Assembly: GCA_019633425.1 (NCBI GenBank)
Contig: WSUB01000042.1
Coordinates: 1 to 64,000 of the forward strand
Length of the DNA: 64,000 bases
Source: Tulasnella sp. 424
Lineage: Eukaryota; Basidiomycota; Agaricomycetes; Cantharellales; Tulasnellaceae
Reading direction: 5' to 3'
The number at the start of each line of letters is the position of its first letter. The first letter of the stretch is position 1. The translations under genes were made by a program, and so were the position numbers. Below the pieces are notes generated by a model, which was not told where the DNA came from, did not search any database, and saw nothing but the letters and a program-made list of their open reading frames with translations. This document shows positions 1 through 9,921 of the stretch, piece after piece.

Positions 1-1639
1 GATCTTCGAAGACCGTAGTCTTTGTACAACTGGTCGCGCGACTCGAGTCTGGAAGGTCGTTGAAGTCAGATCGTTCAACGATCTTCAGCCGCTTGATGGT
101 TCAACAATCATGGTTCTGAAAGATGTGTGGCTGGACAGCGACTTGGAGACAGAGGGCCAGAAGTTGGACGCGATCTTTGAAAAACTAAAAGAGATCGCTC
201 GCCATCTCAACGAAGGCGATGAAGGACTGGAAATCTTTAATGGCTTAGGCGAGAAGTTGGAGAACGCGTTGAAGCTATGCCTGAAAGCGGGATCTTGGGG
301 TCAGTACTTCCTCACCAAAGTCTGTGACTGGCAAGGGTGCGAGTCGAAGAAGGCGCCACCAGCGGCATCCGACCGGACACGAACGACGACACTTCAAGCC
401 ACCTACCCGGTTCCAGTCGCTCAAAATCAACTGCCTCGCCGCTATTGCCCCAAACGGCAGTATCGGATCATCTTTGAGGAGGTTTGCGAGGCTTTGCACG
501 ATGTGGAGCAGTTGCGTGATGTAGCGACTGCATTACTAGACTCCGTATTCGGCGAGTCTAGTTGATTTTCGGACATTGTCACGTGTTGCTGATTAGCGTA
601 TTTGTGGCCACGGTACAGCTCTACAGCTTATGTTCCTCGCTGGATGGGTCCATCGCGATATCAGCTCAGGCAATATCTACGCATACAGGTTCCAGGAGAG
701 CGGCACCGATAAAGTGCGAGGAATCCTCGCCGATCTGGAGTTCGCCAAGCTTTTCGAGGCTGAGCGCGCCGAGGGTAGTTCCGACCCGAGAACGGTGTGT
801 GCAATGGCAATGGACATAGGTTGATCAAGGCACTGAATCCCCCATAGGGCACAGCCTTCTTTATGCCCGTGGAAATCCAGAGACAGATTCTTTTCTACAA
901 TCCGGCCGCTTCACGGAAAATGCCCTCGCGGGTGAAACCAAAGAACAAAGAGCCCGACAACAACAACAACAAGTCGTCATCATCATCTGAGGAGTCGTCT
1001 GATGAGGAGGCGTCTGAGTCCGACCTCAAACGCTCCATCGGTGTCATTCACAACTTCGAGCATGACATGGAATCCATCTTCTGGCTCCTGCTCTGGATTC
1101 TCTCAGTGCGCTTTCCTCCTGAGCGCACTGCCCAGCAGGAAAGGGAATGTCAGCGTGCTGTTTCCACCATCTTTCAAAACACGAGCCAGTGCCCTCCGGA
1201 ACGGGAGCAGATTTTTACTTGTAAAGGCGCTCTTGAGCTCTTTCTCAAACGATGGATAAACCCGGACCTTAAACTTTTCGGGCACCTGGTATGGCTTCGG
1301 ACCGCCCTGGCGGTTGGATATCTCCAGAGAGCTTTCAATTTCAACGACCTGGCTTCATATGCTGAGTTGTACCATTACGTCTCGACCGTGTTGGAGTCTT
1401 GTCGGACTGCGGCGGAAAAATTAGTGCCAGGTAGCCCAGGCCTGACACCTGGCTCAGTCCACCCGGCCCATGTGATCAAGCGGAAGGCCGATGTCGGTGG
1501 AGGAGATGGCAACAAATCTTCATCCAAGGTCGGCCGAGTGGAAGGGAGCACAGATGCGGCTTCGTCGCGGACGCTTCACCAGCAGGATCCAGAGGTTTCA
1601 GAACATGAAGCAAGTGGTCAGTCTGCAAAGGCTGGTTAA
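1..1639 (+). CDS. FunK1-type fungal protein kinase, 5' partial
   Basis: Partial CDS, open at the window edge. Exons 2-544 (first complete codon at 2), 627-794 and 848-1639 join in frame, and the stop is TGG-free TAA at 1637-1639. The N-terminal part has TRVWKV and VLKDVW, as in FunK1 kinases. Exon 2 carries the catalytic loop WVHRDISSGN followed by ILADLEFAK at the metal-binding (DFG) position. Exon 3 opens with GTAFFMPVEIQ (activation segment/P+1) and later has HNFEHDMESIFWLLLWIL, the FunK1 C-lobe signature. An Asn run and Ser/Glu-rich stretch (about 955-1020) sits between these. The tail after about 1480 is Ser/Lys-rich and looks disordered. FunK1 kinases are expanded in Agaricomycetes; substrates are largely unknown. 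Family assignment is secure; activity is inferred. Confidence 0.88.
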
Positions 1640-2027
1640 AATGCGGGTTTGAAGCAGAAACAGGACAGAGCAGGGGGTCGCATCTACGTATCTATCACTT
1701 CCTGTAAACAGATTTGCCCGCCTCCTTATGTATATCCGATATTCCGGTGAGAATTCGGTCAATTCCCCAAGACGAAAGGGAGATTTGGCAGATATAAATA
1801 GCGTTGTCCAGATCCGTATCTCCAAACGCTTGCCTTCATGTTTGGTCGGCCCACTGCAACACTTCAGAGAACCGAGTGCCGGAAAGGCGACCGCTTTGGA
1901 CCACACCGAAAGGCCATGGTCTCGACGCTAGGCACATGGTGTGGCCAGCTGTACGATAATCCAATTTTATAACACGGATCAATTTGTATGCCCATTCCCC
2001 AATGCTATCGCGATGGATATATATATA
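1640..2027. other. Convergent intergenic spacer
   Basis: The 388 bp between the FunK1 stop and the PTPA stop should hold the 3' ends of both convergent transcripts. A short (TA)n run lies at about 2018-2028. I see no gene here. Confidence 0.5.
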
Positions 2028-3512
2028 TCAATCAAATGGGACTGGACGAATACCTTGACCGCCTAGGAGCCCGATTCCAGAGCGCTTCTTCTCAGCTTCG
2101 TCAGCAGCCGCAGCGAATGCACTGGGTACAGAAATGCCACAGCAGTCTCCCCATCCCAAAGCTGCTCTGTCAACCGGGCTTGCTCCAGCTGGAACATGCG
2201 CGTGGGAATGGCCCCAATGCGCGTCCTCTTCCTCAGTCTTTGGCGCAGGGGCGGGAATACCTTGATAGGGGAGGATGGAGCCGAAGAGGAAGTGCTGGAT
2301 AACAGGAAGCTTGCCGAGTACCTCTGCTTGGTACATTTTAATCATACCAGCGTTTACTTTATCCCATGTCTTAACCTAAATGATATCATCATCAGAGCAG
2401 AGCTCCCTGGGTCGGCCTGAGAACGCACCCCAGATATATCGTCAAGCATTGGAGAATGCCATCGGAGGGACGCCGTTTTTATCTACAGAAATTGCTATAA
2501 TGAGAGATTGCCTATATAGGGGCTCAACAAATGACTCACAGAGTTGATGAATTTTATGCAAGCGAGGTACATGTAGTGCTTTGAATACTCCTCAAGGAGT
2601 TCTGCGTCGTGTATCGATTTTGGCCGAATATATTTGTGACCTTGGCAAGATATCATCAAGAACGTGTCGTGATTGATCCAACAAGTCGAGAATCTTACCA
2701 ATGAGTTGCGCAGACCCGAAAAGGAAAGGTAGGAAGTGATAGTCGTCCAAACCCCAGACTCCATGCGAGCCTGCGGGTTCTAGCCAGTACGTGGACTGTA
2801 GAACACGCATTACGTTGATGTATCTAGGACATATTCCTGGTCACATCGAAGATAGTAATAGTAGGGTGCTGAATAACGCACCTCCAGAATACTCGGATGA
2901 CTAATGCCTTGTGATCGTCTTCGGTTAGCACCCCAAGGCGCTCAAGACAGTATCTTCAAGGAAGTTGTCAGACTTGTGATCAAATGCGGCCTGGCGATAC
3001 AATGCACCTACATCCAACAAAGAAAGTTTAGCTCCATCCCACTTCCATAATCAATTCGTGTGCGGTTGCCCCAGCATTCTTTGAAATACACAGAAACTTC
3101 TGCAATAGCATCTGTCGGGAGGTTCGGAATGCCTTGGTGCCAATTCTCTGCTTCGGTGGCAATCTTATCATATAGCGTCCTAAAAGCTGGGTTGCCGAAT
3201 CTGGAGGCTTTGTTTTCTACAGGTGGTATTTCCGTGGCCAGTTGTTCGACGCGATCCAGGGTCGAGACTAAATATTCTATGGCCTTCGTAGATATGGGTG
3301 TCATTAAGCCACAGTGTTCCTGAAACAATTGCGCGAAAGGCGTTGCTTACTTCGGACGACGGACAGTCATCAGTCAGCTTCACGCCGATGACACATTGAT
3401 TCAGCGTTGTTATGTAATTGACTATGTCTGCGTGAGTTTGAGACGCTTGAAATGATTCGAGCTGTTCTTTGACCAAAATCGCTTTCTTAGGAGCTTCGTA
3501 CTGGGTGGTCAT
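2028..3512 (-). CDS. Phosphotyrosyl phosphatase activator (PTPA/RRD family), PP2A-activating prolyl isomerase
   Basis: Minus-strand multi-exon gene, ATG at 3512-3510, stop at 2030-2028. N-terminal exon: [19 protein letters not shown]. The next exon has [14 protein letters not shown] and then [20 protein letters not shown], the nearly invariant PTPA motif. Further exons encode [27 protein letters not shown] and the [13 protein letters not shown] helix. The last exon has [21 protein letters not shown], then an acidic/His-containing low-complexity tail. Family members (yeast RRD1/RRD2, human PTPA) bind and reactivate PP2A catalytic subunit and act in TOR signalling. Whether this is the RRD1 or RRD2 orthologue cannot be told by eye. 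The intron after the PSSE codons appears to be only 31 nt. The exon between the GMEL motif and [12 protein letters not shown] is unresolved. Transcription is divergent from the PPR-like gene. Confidence 0.9.
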
Positions 3513-3726
3513 TGGGTCGTTGAGTGGTGGGTTAGTTGACGTGATTGAGGCTGCGTAGACAAACAGTCGTGTTGGATTTCACTCCCGCCCAATTTCGACC
3601 ACCGAGCCCACACACGGCAAAGCGATTGGATAAAAGCCGGGCATAACTTAGCGGAACGGTAAGCACCACGAGCTATAAGCTTGGAACTCACCAACTGATT
3701 CAGAAATCCCATGTAGGCGGATATGC
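3513..3726. promoter_or_regulatory. Short bidirectional promoter, PTPA / PPR-like gene
   Basis: Only 214 bp separate the start codons of the divergent PTPA and PPR-like genes, so both promoters and 5' UTRs must share this interval. No TATA box is evident. Confidence 0.5.
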
Positions 3727-6700
3727 ATGTGGACATTGCGTCCAGCCCACCTCCCCCGATGTGCCCCGACCCTGGCGAGCCCAACTGCGCGCCCCGTCTT
3801 GCGCGTGCAACACCGTCAAGTCCGCAATGCACAAGCAGCAGCTGCATATCTAGCAGGAGCTGCTGACTCGAATACCTTCAATGCCTCACGATTCCTCCCC
3901 CAACAACAGCCAAATCACATCCCTACCAAAGTAATTGCATTTCCTCACCCACACGTTCACAACACTCCTTCGGCCCGTATTGTTGCCAGCGAGGTCCGCC
4001 TGGCTGTCCAGCGTCGAGACTTTGCGCGTGCTTTTCAACTCCATTCCGACTTCCAAGCATCACTTCCTAAATCCACTATCCAAAGCCGTCTAGTTACAAC
4101 GAGCCTCATTCATTCCCTCCTTCGCGCCGGCAGGAGATTCAAAGCGGCCCAGGTAGCCGAATTAGCCCTGCTGGGCTCTTCGTCTGGCTCTTCCATTGTG
4201 GGGCGTCCTAACACACAGTATTCGAGCGGTCCCCTCAAATTATCGGCTCGGACCTCGGAAGCCATCATTCTCGCTCTCTGCCCCGTAGCATTATCCACTA
4301 CTCCCGCACCACCCCCATATAGACTCTTCCTCACACCCAATCAGATTGGTCAGAACGCAGCCAAGGAGCTGGAATGGAGGAGGAAGCTCGTAAACGAGGA
4401 GTTGGACACAGAGTTGAAGATCACGGCCAAGGATGGAGACGCCCTACTTCCAGATTTAACGTCTCATAACTACTTTGTCCGTCATATGGCCGACAGGAGC
4501 GACGGGATTGGCTCCCGGCAGGAACGGGCGTTGGACAAGTCGACCCGTCGAGCGCTCACGTTTCTGCGGGTAGTTCGGAGGGCCAAGCAACGCCGGACGT
4601 CGATGATGTTCCAAGCCCTCATCGACGCGTGCTTGCTTCAAGGGGAAATTATTGTGGGGACGTTGCTATTCGTCTTGCTTGTCAAGGAGTGGAACGCAGC
4701 CCAAATCGTGCCAAGTGGAGAACGGCTCCTCGTAGAATCGGGCGGGATGCTCCGCATTCCATCCTTTTCATCCGGGTTCAGAGTGGCAGCCGACGTTGAC
4801 CAAACCATGCTCCACGCGGCTTCGTCTCGCCGCGGTTCGGTAGCGCCAGTGTCAGTTAACCTGTCTTCAGCTGCAGAGACTGCGCAGACCCCTGGTTATC
4901 ATCCCGAGCTCTCCCCACCTTCCAGAAAGCCAAAGCAACGACCAAGAACCTTCGATTCACCATCGGCCCCTTTAGGGATCGAAGGCATCCTCCGAAACAT
5001 ACTTGGAGTCATCAACCTCCCCATCGAACCCACCGCGACCGACCCCAGCTCTCGCTCCCTCCCAATTCACCTTCACGTCCTCGAGCGATACCCCCAAGCT
5101 CCCCGAGCAAAGTGTGACATTGCAATGTCATGTCTAGTCAATCTCGTCTCAGATGGGCTACTTCATCCTGTAACCCCGGACCTCCTGGACTCCATTACGA
5201 ACCATCCCGATACAAACACGCACTCGCTGATCACTCAAGGTGCCCTCACCGACCGAGTGGTTGATCCCAAGTCCACACTTATTGAAGAGTCCACCGGTGC
5301 CATCGAAGCGGTTATCGAAAGGTCAAAGACATCTCTCCGCCAGCTCACCAAAATCGAATACCATGCGCTCCTCCGATCCGCTGCATTCGGACTGAAATCG
5401 ACGGCGAAGATGGTTGAGGTGCTCGACATGATGGAGCAGGTTGGACTTCCAACTAGTGATGACGAAACCTTGGCTATCCTCCTCAGGGGTTGCATCCAAG
5501 CAGGAGATTGGGATGCTGCCGAAACTGTCGTCCAGAGAATTCGCGTTGTGTATGAAGCGAAGGAGAACGCGGAGCAACCGTTCCGGGAGCTTGCTCAAGG
5601 GACCGCGAGAGTGCCGACATTCGACCCCAGAATTCCTCTCCTCATCTATGGCCACAAATCTTTCGACTCGAACGGATCCAGTCCTGAGACGAAAACGTAT
5701 CAATTCGTCAGATCGTGGCTAGCCCGAAAGCAACACGTGTTGGAAATGCTACCCCTCGGACCCCCCATTCTGCTCAACGCCATTCTGGAATGGTTGACGG
5801 TGACTGGGAGAACGCACTTCATCGCGGAGAACGTCGATTACTTATTGGCGGTAGCATATCTGGACAGTAGCAGCGGTTTCAAGGACAGCCTCGATCTCGC
5901 AGCATCGTTCGGTCCCGAGTTCTATCAAAGAGTCATAAAGGCGCTTCAAGTCGATGGCGGTTTCGTCAACCTCGGCTTTGCCGAACGTATTTGGTCAGTT
6001 GCCAAGAAAGTCGAAGCCCATTCCTGGTCAATGGCGTTCCAACATCGCACAGCGGCTCCTATGGTCCAACCCTGGTCTCTTGGACCCGCAGCCGTCCCGC
6101 TGATGGAGTTCTACGCCCTTGGACACCGGATGAGGGCAGTCCAGCGACCAGCGACGTGGCCAGCTGCTCGACCACTGAATTCGACAAACTATACGAGATC
6201 GGTATGGTGGCACGAGCCTTCTATGCTCCTCTTCGGGAGGCCCGAGAAACCAACGACAACACAAAATACATCGGCTCTCCGTGCCATGGAACTCCATCAG
6301 TCGGTCATGACCAGTGCAGGCGATGCTTCGAAGAAATTGCACCGCTCCTGGCAGGACTCCAAGCGCTCAAAAGTAGGGCGGAGTGGAGACGACGCAGTGG
6401 CCTCGAATGACGGCCTCGACGGGCAGCAGATCGCATCTCTCTTCCAATCATCGTCGGTTGGGTACCAGTCGGGCATCCAAGGTATCTTGGCCGACCCCAG
6501 CTATTCATATTGGTCCGCGTTGCTATCCGTCGTTTCAAGCTTGAGGACGTTGGTGCCGGTATTCGACCATCCCAAAGTGCCCGCGAGCTGGCCCATCGTG
6601 AAGCAGGAGGGCGCTTACTTGGTCAAAATCCAACCTTTCCAAGTCACCAATTCCATGAACCGAGCTTTGGTGCGGGTGATCAACGATATGAAGGCTTTCG

Positions 6701-6792
6701 GGTGGGCTGTTGGGGAAGTGGTTCCAATGTCGAGGGAAGAGGAAATGAAGCGAATGAGGAGGATCACGAAGAGGACAACGGAGCCGCTTTGA
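3727..6792 (+). CDS. Large intronless PPR/TPR-like protein, putative mitochondrial
   Basis: A single 1,021-codon exon with no intron, unlike nearly every other gene here. The N-terminus (MWTLRPAHLPRCAP..., Arg/Ala-rich, acid-free over about 35 residues) looks like a mitochondrial presequence. Helical pairs resembling pentatricopeptide repeats occur around residues 80-140 (ARAFQLHSDF...), 280-315 (TSMMFQALIDACLLQGEII) and 540-600 (EYHALLRSAAFGLKSTAKMV, then TLAILLRGCIQAGDWDAAE). The latter has the PPR spacing. Such proteins usually bind organellar RNA; that role is inferred. An upstream in-frame-independent ATG at 3723 makes the exact start slightly uncertain. The last roughly 140 codons are duplicated downstream at 9260-9677, and the last 20 codons at about 7807-7870, so this gene's 3' end was a breakpoint in local tandem duplications. 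Confidence 0.7.
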   Translation: MWTLRPAHLPRCAPTLASPTARPVLRVQHRQVRNAQAAAAYLAGAADSNTFNASRFLPQQQPNHIPTKVIAFPHPHVHNTPSARIVASEVRLAVQRRDFARAFQLHSDFQASLPKSTIQSRLVTTSLIHSLLRAGRRFKAAQVAELALLGSSSGSSIVGRPNTQYSSGPLKLSARTSEAIILALCPVALSTTPAPPPYRLFLTPNQIGQNAAKELEWRRKLVNEELDTELKITAKDGDALLPDLTSHNYFVRHMADRSDGIGSRQERALDKSTRRALTFLRVVRRAKQRRTSMMFQALIDACLLQGEIIVGTLLFVLLVKEWNAAQIVPSGERLLVESGGMLRIPSFSSGFRVAADVDQTMLHAASSRRGSVAPVSVNLSSAAETAQTPGYHPELSPPSRKPKQRPRTFDSPSAPLGIEGILRNILGVINLPIEPTATDPSSRSLPIHLHVLERYPQAPRAKCDIAMSCLVNLVSDGLLHPVTPDLLDSITNHPDTNTHSLITQGALTDRVVDPKSTLIEESTGAIEAVIERSKTSLRQLTKIEYHALLRSAAFGLKSTAKMVEVLDMMEQVGLPTSDDETLAILLRGCIQAGDWDAAETVVQRIRVVYEAKENAEQPFRELAQGTARVPTFDPRIPLLIYGHKSFDSNGSSPETKTYQFVRSWLARKQHVLEMLPLGPPILLNAILEWLTVTGRTHFIAENVDYLLAVAYLDSSSGFKDSLDLAASFGPEFYQRVIKALQVDGGFVNLGFAERIWSVAKKVEAHSWSMAFQHRTAAPMVQPWSLGPAAVPLMEFYALGHRMRAVQRPATWPAARPLNSTNYTRSVWWHEPSMLLFGRPEKPTTTQNTSALRAMELHQSVMTSAGDASKKLHRSWQDSKRSKVGRSGDDAVASNDGLDGQQIASLFQSSSVGYQSGIQGILADPSYSYWSALLSVVSSLRTLVPVFDHPKVPASWPIVKQEGAYLVKIQPFQVTNSMNRALVRVINDMKAFGWAVGEVVPMSREEEMKRMRRITKRTTEPL

Positions 6793-7031
6793 ACTTTTTA
6801 TACTACTGTATTATACGCTTTACTAGCCGTGTTATTCGATATCCCATCTCGTTACCTACCCCCATTTCCACTATTTCCCCGCATTTTCGTGGTGGCCGCG
6901 TCGCGGGAAAAACCGACGCAGGTCGGAATTACAACCTGGCCTCCTTGCTGAATATTCATGGGTGTTGTAACCTCACTTTCTCCTCTATCTCGTCAACATT
7001 AAACTCCTCGAGCACGCCTAGCGACTTCAAA

Positions 7032-7669
7032 ATGCCGCTACTATTCATACCGCTTGCAATCATTCCAGTGGCGTGTTTCTTGTCGGTCCTCCCCGCCAGA
7101 AGGTAAAAACCTACTGAAGCAGCTCTCTTCCCCTCGCAGACTATTTGGTGCCGTCATTTTCGGGACTTTCATCGTCGGCGCAATCGGTGCAACTGTAGCT
7201 GCTGTTTTAAGTGTATGTGCGATTGCCGGTATGTCATGCCCTCGAGGAACTCTCCATCTGTCGCGAGTAAGCTCCTGCTCGCTGACTGCGTCGGACCTCG
7301 TTCGGCATCCTTTATCTAGGTGGCCTTTTGCTCTTCACGCTGTTTTTGATCGTCGGATTCCCCATCTTTGTGGCCATTACTTACATCCTTGTTCGGCTGG
7401 GACGGCGCCTCGTGTTCCACATGTATTCTGAAGAGGGTCAAGGACTCGGAGTCTGGATGCAGGAGAGCTTAGCTTTCTTCCACCTCACGTCACCTCCAAA
7501 CGACCCGGACCAGACGACATTCAAAGTTGAAGATCAACGTGCTGCAGGTGATGGTAGCACTGACGAGTGGGCGGCAGTTGACCATCACCCAGTTGAGACT
7601 GGGATTAGGCTGGAGGTCGCGACAAACGCAGCTGAACTGCCCATCCCCGAGGCCCCAGCTCTAACCTGA
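7032..7669 (+). CDS. Promethin/LDAF1-like membrane protein, copy A (N-terminally shortened)
   Basis: Exons 7032-7102, 7140-7228 and 7320-7669 join to 170 codons ending TGA. The first intron is only 37 nt. The protein is hydrophobic from residue 2 (PLLFIPLAIIPVACFLSV), then FGAVIFGTFIVGAIGATVAA and GGLLLFTLFLIVGFPIFVAI. These suggest three or four membrane segments or hairpins, followed by an acidic soluble tail (DEWAAVDHH...). Compared with copy C, two N-terminal exons are missing: the conserved 5' leader jumps straight to the second half of the hydrophobic domain. Order and spacing of the hydrophobic blocks resemble the promethin/LDAF1 lipid-droplet family. That is inference from pattern, not from a search. 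It lies 239 bp after the PPR-like gene. Confidence 0.6.
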
Positions 7670-8086
7670 GCGCGCGCCTAACGTTTTCCTATAAGTCTCG
7701 GCCCTAGCTATGTTTCTGTCTTGTCGCCTTTCTCGATATTACTTTGCTCACCCTCCCCGGTGGAAATGGCGCCGACTCGACGTGCCAAGTTCCAACCTAC
7801 CCTTGGGAAGAGGAAATGAAGCGAATGAGGAGGACGAAGAGAGGCGCTTTATACTGCTGTATTATACGCTTTACTAGTCGTGTTATCGATATCCCATCTC
7901 GTTACCTCCCCCCCCATTTCCACTATTTCCCCGCATTTTCGAGGTGCGCCGCGTCGCGGGAAAAACCGACGCAGGTCGGAATCACAACCTGGCCTCCTCG
8001 CTGAATATTCGTGGGTGTTGTAACCTTACCTTCTCCTCTATCTCGCCAACATTAAACTCCTCGAGCTCGCGGCCAGCAACTTCAAA
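7670..8086. repeat. Duplicated spacer with PPR-gene tail fragment
   Basis: Spacer between promethin-like copies A and B. At about 7807-7870 it repeats the last codons of the PPR-like gene (EEMKRMRR...) and its following sequence (tgtattatacgctttactag). From about 7880 it repeats the 5' leader of the copy A gene, including cgtcgcgggaaaaaccgacg and the final leader tccttca/gcaacttcaaa ATG. It is the left part of duplication unit 2. Confidence 0.75.
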
Positions 8087-8700
8087 ATGCCGCTACCATT
8101 CTGCATACCGCTAGTACTCATACCGCTAGCACTCATACCGCTGGCCCTCATACCGCTGGCCCTCATACCACTTGCAATCGTTCCCGTGGCGTGTTTCTTG
8201 TCAGTCGACCCCGCCGGAGGGTAAAAACCACCTACTGAAGCAACTGTCTTCCCCTCGCAGACTATTTGGTGCCTTCATTCTTGGGACCTTCATTTGCGGG
8301 ACCGGCATTTGCGGGACCTTCATTTGCGGGACCGGCATTTGCGGGACCTTCATCGTCGGCGCAATCTGTGCAGCTGTAGCTGTTGCTTTATGTGTATGTG
8401 CGATTACCGGTATGTCCCGCCTGAGGAACTCTCCATCTGTCGACGAGTACGCGGCCGAGTAAGCTCCTCTTCGCTCCGTTCGGCAACCTTCATCTAGGTG
8501 GCTTTGTGTCCTTCATCATCGGACTCCCCATCTTTGTAGCCATTACTTACATCCTTGTTCGGCTGGGACGGCGCCTCGTGTTCCACATGTATTCTGAAGA
8601 GGGTCAAGGCCTGGGAGTCTGGACGCAGGAGAGCTTAGCTTTCTTCCACCTCGCGTCACCTCCAAACGACCCGGACCACGAGGAAGCAGACGACATTTGA
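8087..8700 (+). CDS. Promethin-like membrane protein, copy B, with in-frame 15-bp repeats and shortened tail
   Basis: Exons 8087-8220, 8261-8409 and 8498-8700 join to 162 codons. Like copy A it lacks the N-terminal exons of copy C. Exon 1 contains five tandem 15-bp units (8105-8179) giving IPLVL/IPLAL/IPLAL/IPLAL/IPLAI. Exon 2 contains five 15-bp units (8283-8357) giving alternating GTFIC and GTGIC. Both lengthen hydrophobic segments in frame. The C-terminal tail is cut short: relative to copies A and C one extra base in the gacgacat region creates a TGA at 8698-8700, removing about 50 residues of the acidic tail. The remaining tail is still recognisable downstream to about 8853. It may be a functional variant or an early pseudogene. 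Confidence 0.55.
8105..8179 (+). repeat. 15-bp coding minisatellite, 5 units (IPLAL)
   Basis: Five head-to-tail 15-bp units of the form ataccgctggccctc at 8105, 8120, 8135, 8150 and 8165. The last is diverged (ataccacttgcaatc) and corresponds to the single unit in copy A. Each unit encodes five hydrophobic residues. Confidence 0.95.
8283..8357 (+). repeat. 15-bp coding minisatellite, 5 units (GTFIC/GTGIC)
   Basis: Units at 8283, 8298, 8313, 8328 and 8343 alternate gggaccttcatttgc and gggaccggcatttgc, so the higher-order unit is 30 bp. Copies A and C have a single unit at this place. Confidence 0.95.
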
Positions 8701-9060
8701 AGCTGAAGATCAATGTGCTGCAGGTGATGGTAGCGCTGACGAGTGGGCGGCAGTTGACCATCACCCAGTGGAGCTCCGGATTAAGCTGGAGGACGCGCCA
8801 ACAACGACAAACGCAGCTGAACTGCCCCGTCCCGAGGCCCCAACTCTAACCTGAGCGCCTTACGTTGTATTACAAGTCTTGGGCTTCGCTACGTTCTCTG
8901 TCTTGTGGCCTTCTCTATATTCCCAGAACCGCGGGGGTTGACGGCCATCATGGATGCCTTTAGTTCCTCGTTTTAGAAGACTCTGAACTCGGTCGCTTAG
9001 ATAATAGTTATGTATGGTTACCGATCGTTTGTATTCGTATCGAGATTTGATGTTGGCCGC
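8701..9060. other. Spacer with the decayed 3' tail of copy B
   Basis: 8701-8853 still aligns with the acidic tail of copies A and C but is out of frame after the premature stop. 8854-8940 repeats the post-stop sequence seen after copies A and C (cttacgttgtattacaagtc). From about 8940 to 9060 I see nothing recognisable. Confidence 0.6.
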
Positions 9061-9084
9061 GAACCACTTTCAGGAAGTCATTCT

Positions 9085-9256
9085 GGAGATGCTCGGGTTC
9101 TTCAAACCTCTCTAATCAGTTATTCCGCTGGGACGCGTTTAATCTGGCTCCCAACTCGATTTAATGCAAATAAACGACTCGTAGAAGCCCTCTCGCTCCT
9201 TCAACAGCTGGAAATGACCGATGGGGGGACGGCAAACAACTCGGACCCCCACTCGG
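9085..9256 (+). pseudogene. F-box-gene fragment
   Basis: About 170 bp homologous to 12333-12502 in the F-box/cyclin gene (shared blocks: gggttcttcaaacctctc, cagttattccgctgggacg, gaagccctctcgctcct). The fragment begins and ends abruptly and has small indels. It is fused directly to the PPR-gene tail fragment that follows. It is a duplication remnant with no evident independent start. Confidence 0.8.
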
Positions 9257-9259
9257 CAG

Positions 9260-9677
9260 CGCGCACAGCTTGGAAGGGAGTCAAGATGGGCGGAGTAGAG
9301 ACGACGGAGTGGCCTCGAATGATGGTCGCGACGGGCAGCAAATCGCATCTCCCTTCTACTCATCGTCGGTTGGGTACCAGTCAGGCAACCAAGGTATTGT
9401 GACCAACTCCAGCTACTCATATTGGTCCGCGTTGTTATCTGCCGTTTCAAGCTTGAGGACGTTGGTGCCGGTATTCAACCATCCCAAAGTGCCCGCGAGC
9501 TGGCCCATCGTGAAGCAGAAAGATGCTTACCTGGTCAAAATCCAACCCTTCGAGGTTACCGATTCCATGAATCGAGCTTTGGTGCGGGTGGGCTTCGGGT
9601 GGGCTGTTGGGGAAATGGTTCCAATGTCTAAGGAAGAGGAAATGAAGCGAATGAAGAGGACGACGGAGGCGCTTTGA
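9260..9677 (+). pseudogene. Duplicated 3' end of the PPR-like gene
   Basis: Open frame of about 135 codons corresponding to the last part of the 3727-6792 gene: DGQQIAS, SSVGYQSG, VPVFNHPKVPASWPIVKQ, EEEMKRMKR, then stop at 9675-9677. It has scattered substitutions and a small in-frame deletion. It lacks the rest of the gene and has no targeting sequence. Intact reading suggests a recent duplication, or possible expression as a chimera with the F-box fragment upstream, but it is most likely a relic. Confidence 0.75.
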
Positions 9678-9921
9678 ACTTTTTATACTACTGTATTATA
9701 CGCTTTACTAGCCGTGTCATCGATGTCCCATCTCGTTCTTCCCCCTTAGGCTGGTGTCCATTTTCCCCCGCATTTTCGAGGTGGCCGCGTCGCGGGAAAC
9801 ACCGACGTAAGTCGGAATTACAACCTGGCCGCCTCGTTGATTTATTCGCGAGTGCTTTAACCTTGCTTTCTCCTCTACCTCACCAACATCAAACTCCTCG
9901 AACACACCTCGCAACTTCACA

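Noticed and set aside
1988..2302. Plus-strand ORF opposite the PTPA C-terminal exon
   Set aside because: The minus strand in this interval encodes the conserved PTPA segment [19 protein letters not shown]; the plus-strand frame is a shadow.
8105..8357. CRISPR-like or regulatory tandem repeat
   Set aside because: The units are head-to-tail without spacers and lie in frame inside exons of a gene whose paralogues have single units, so they are coding minisatellites.
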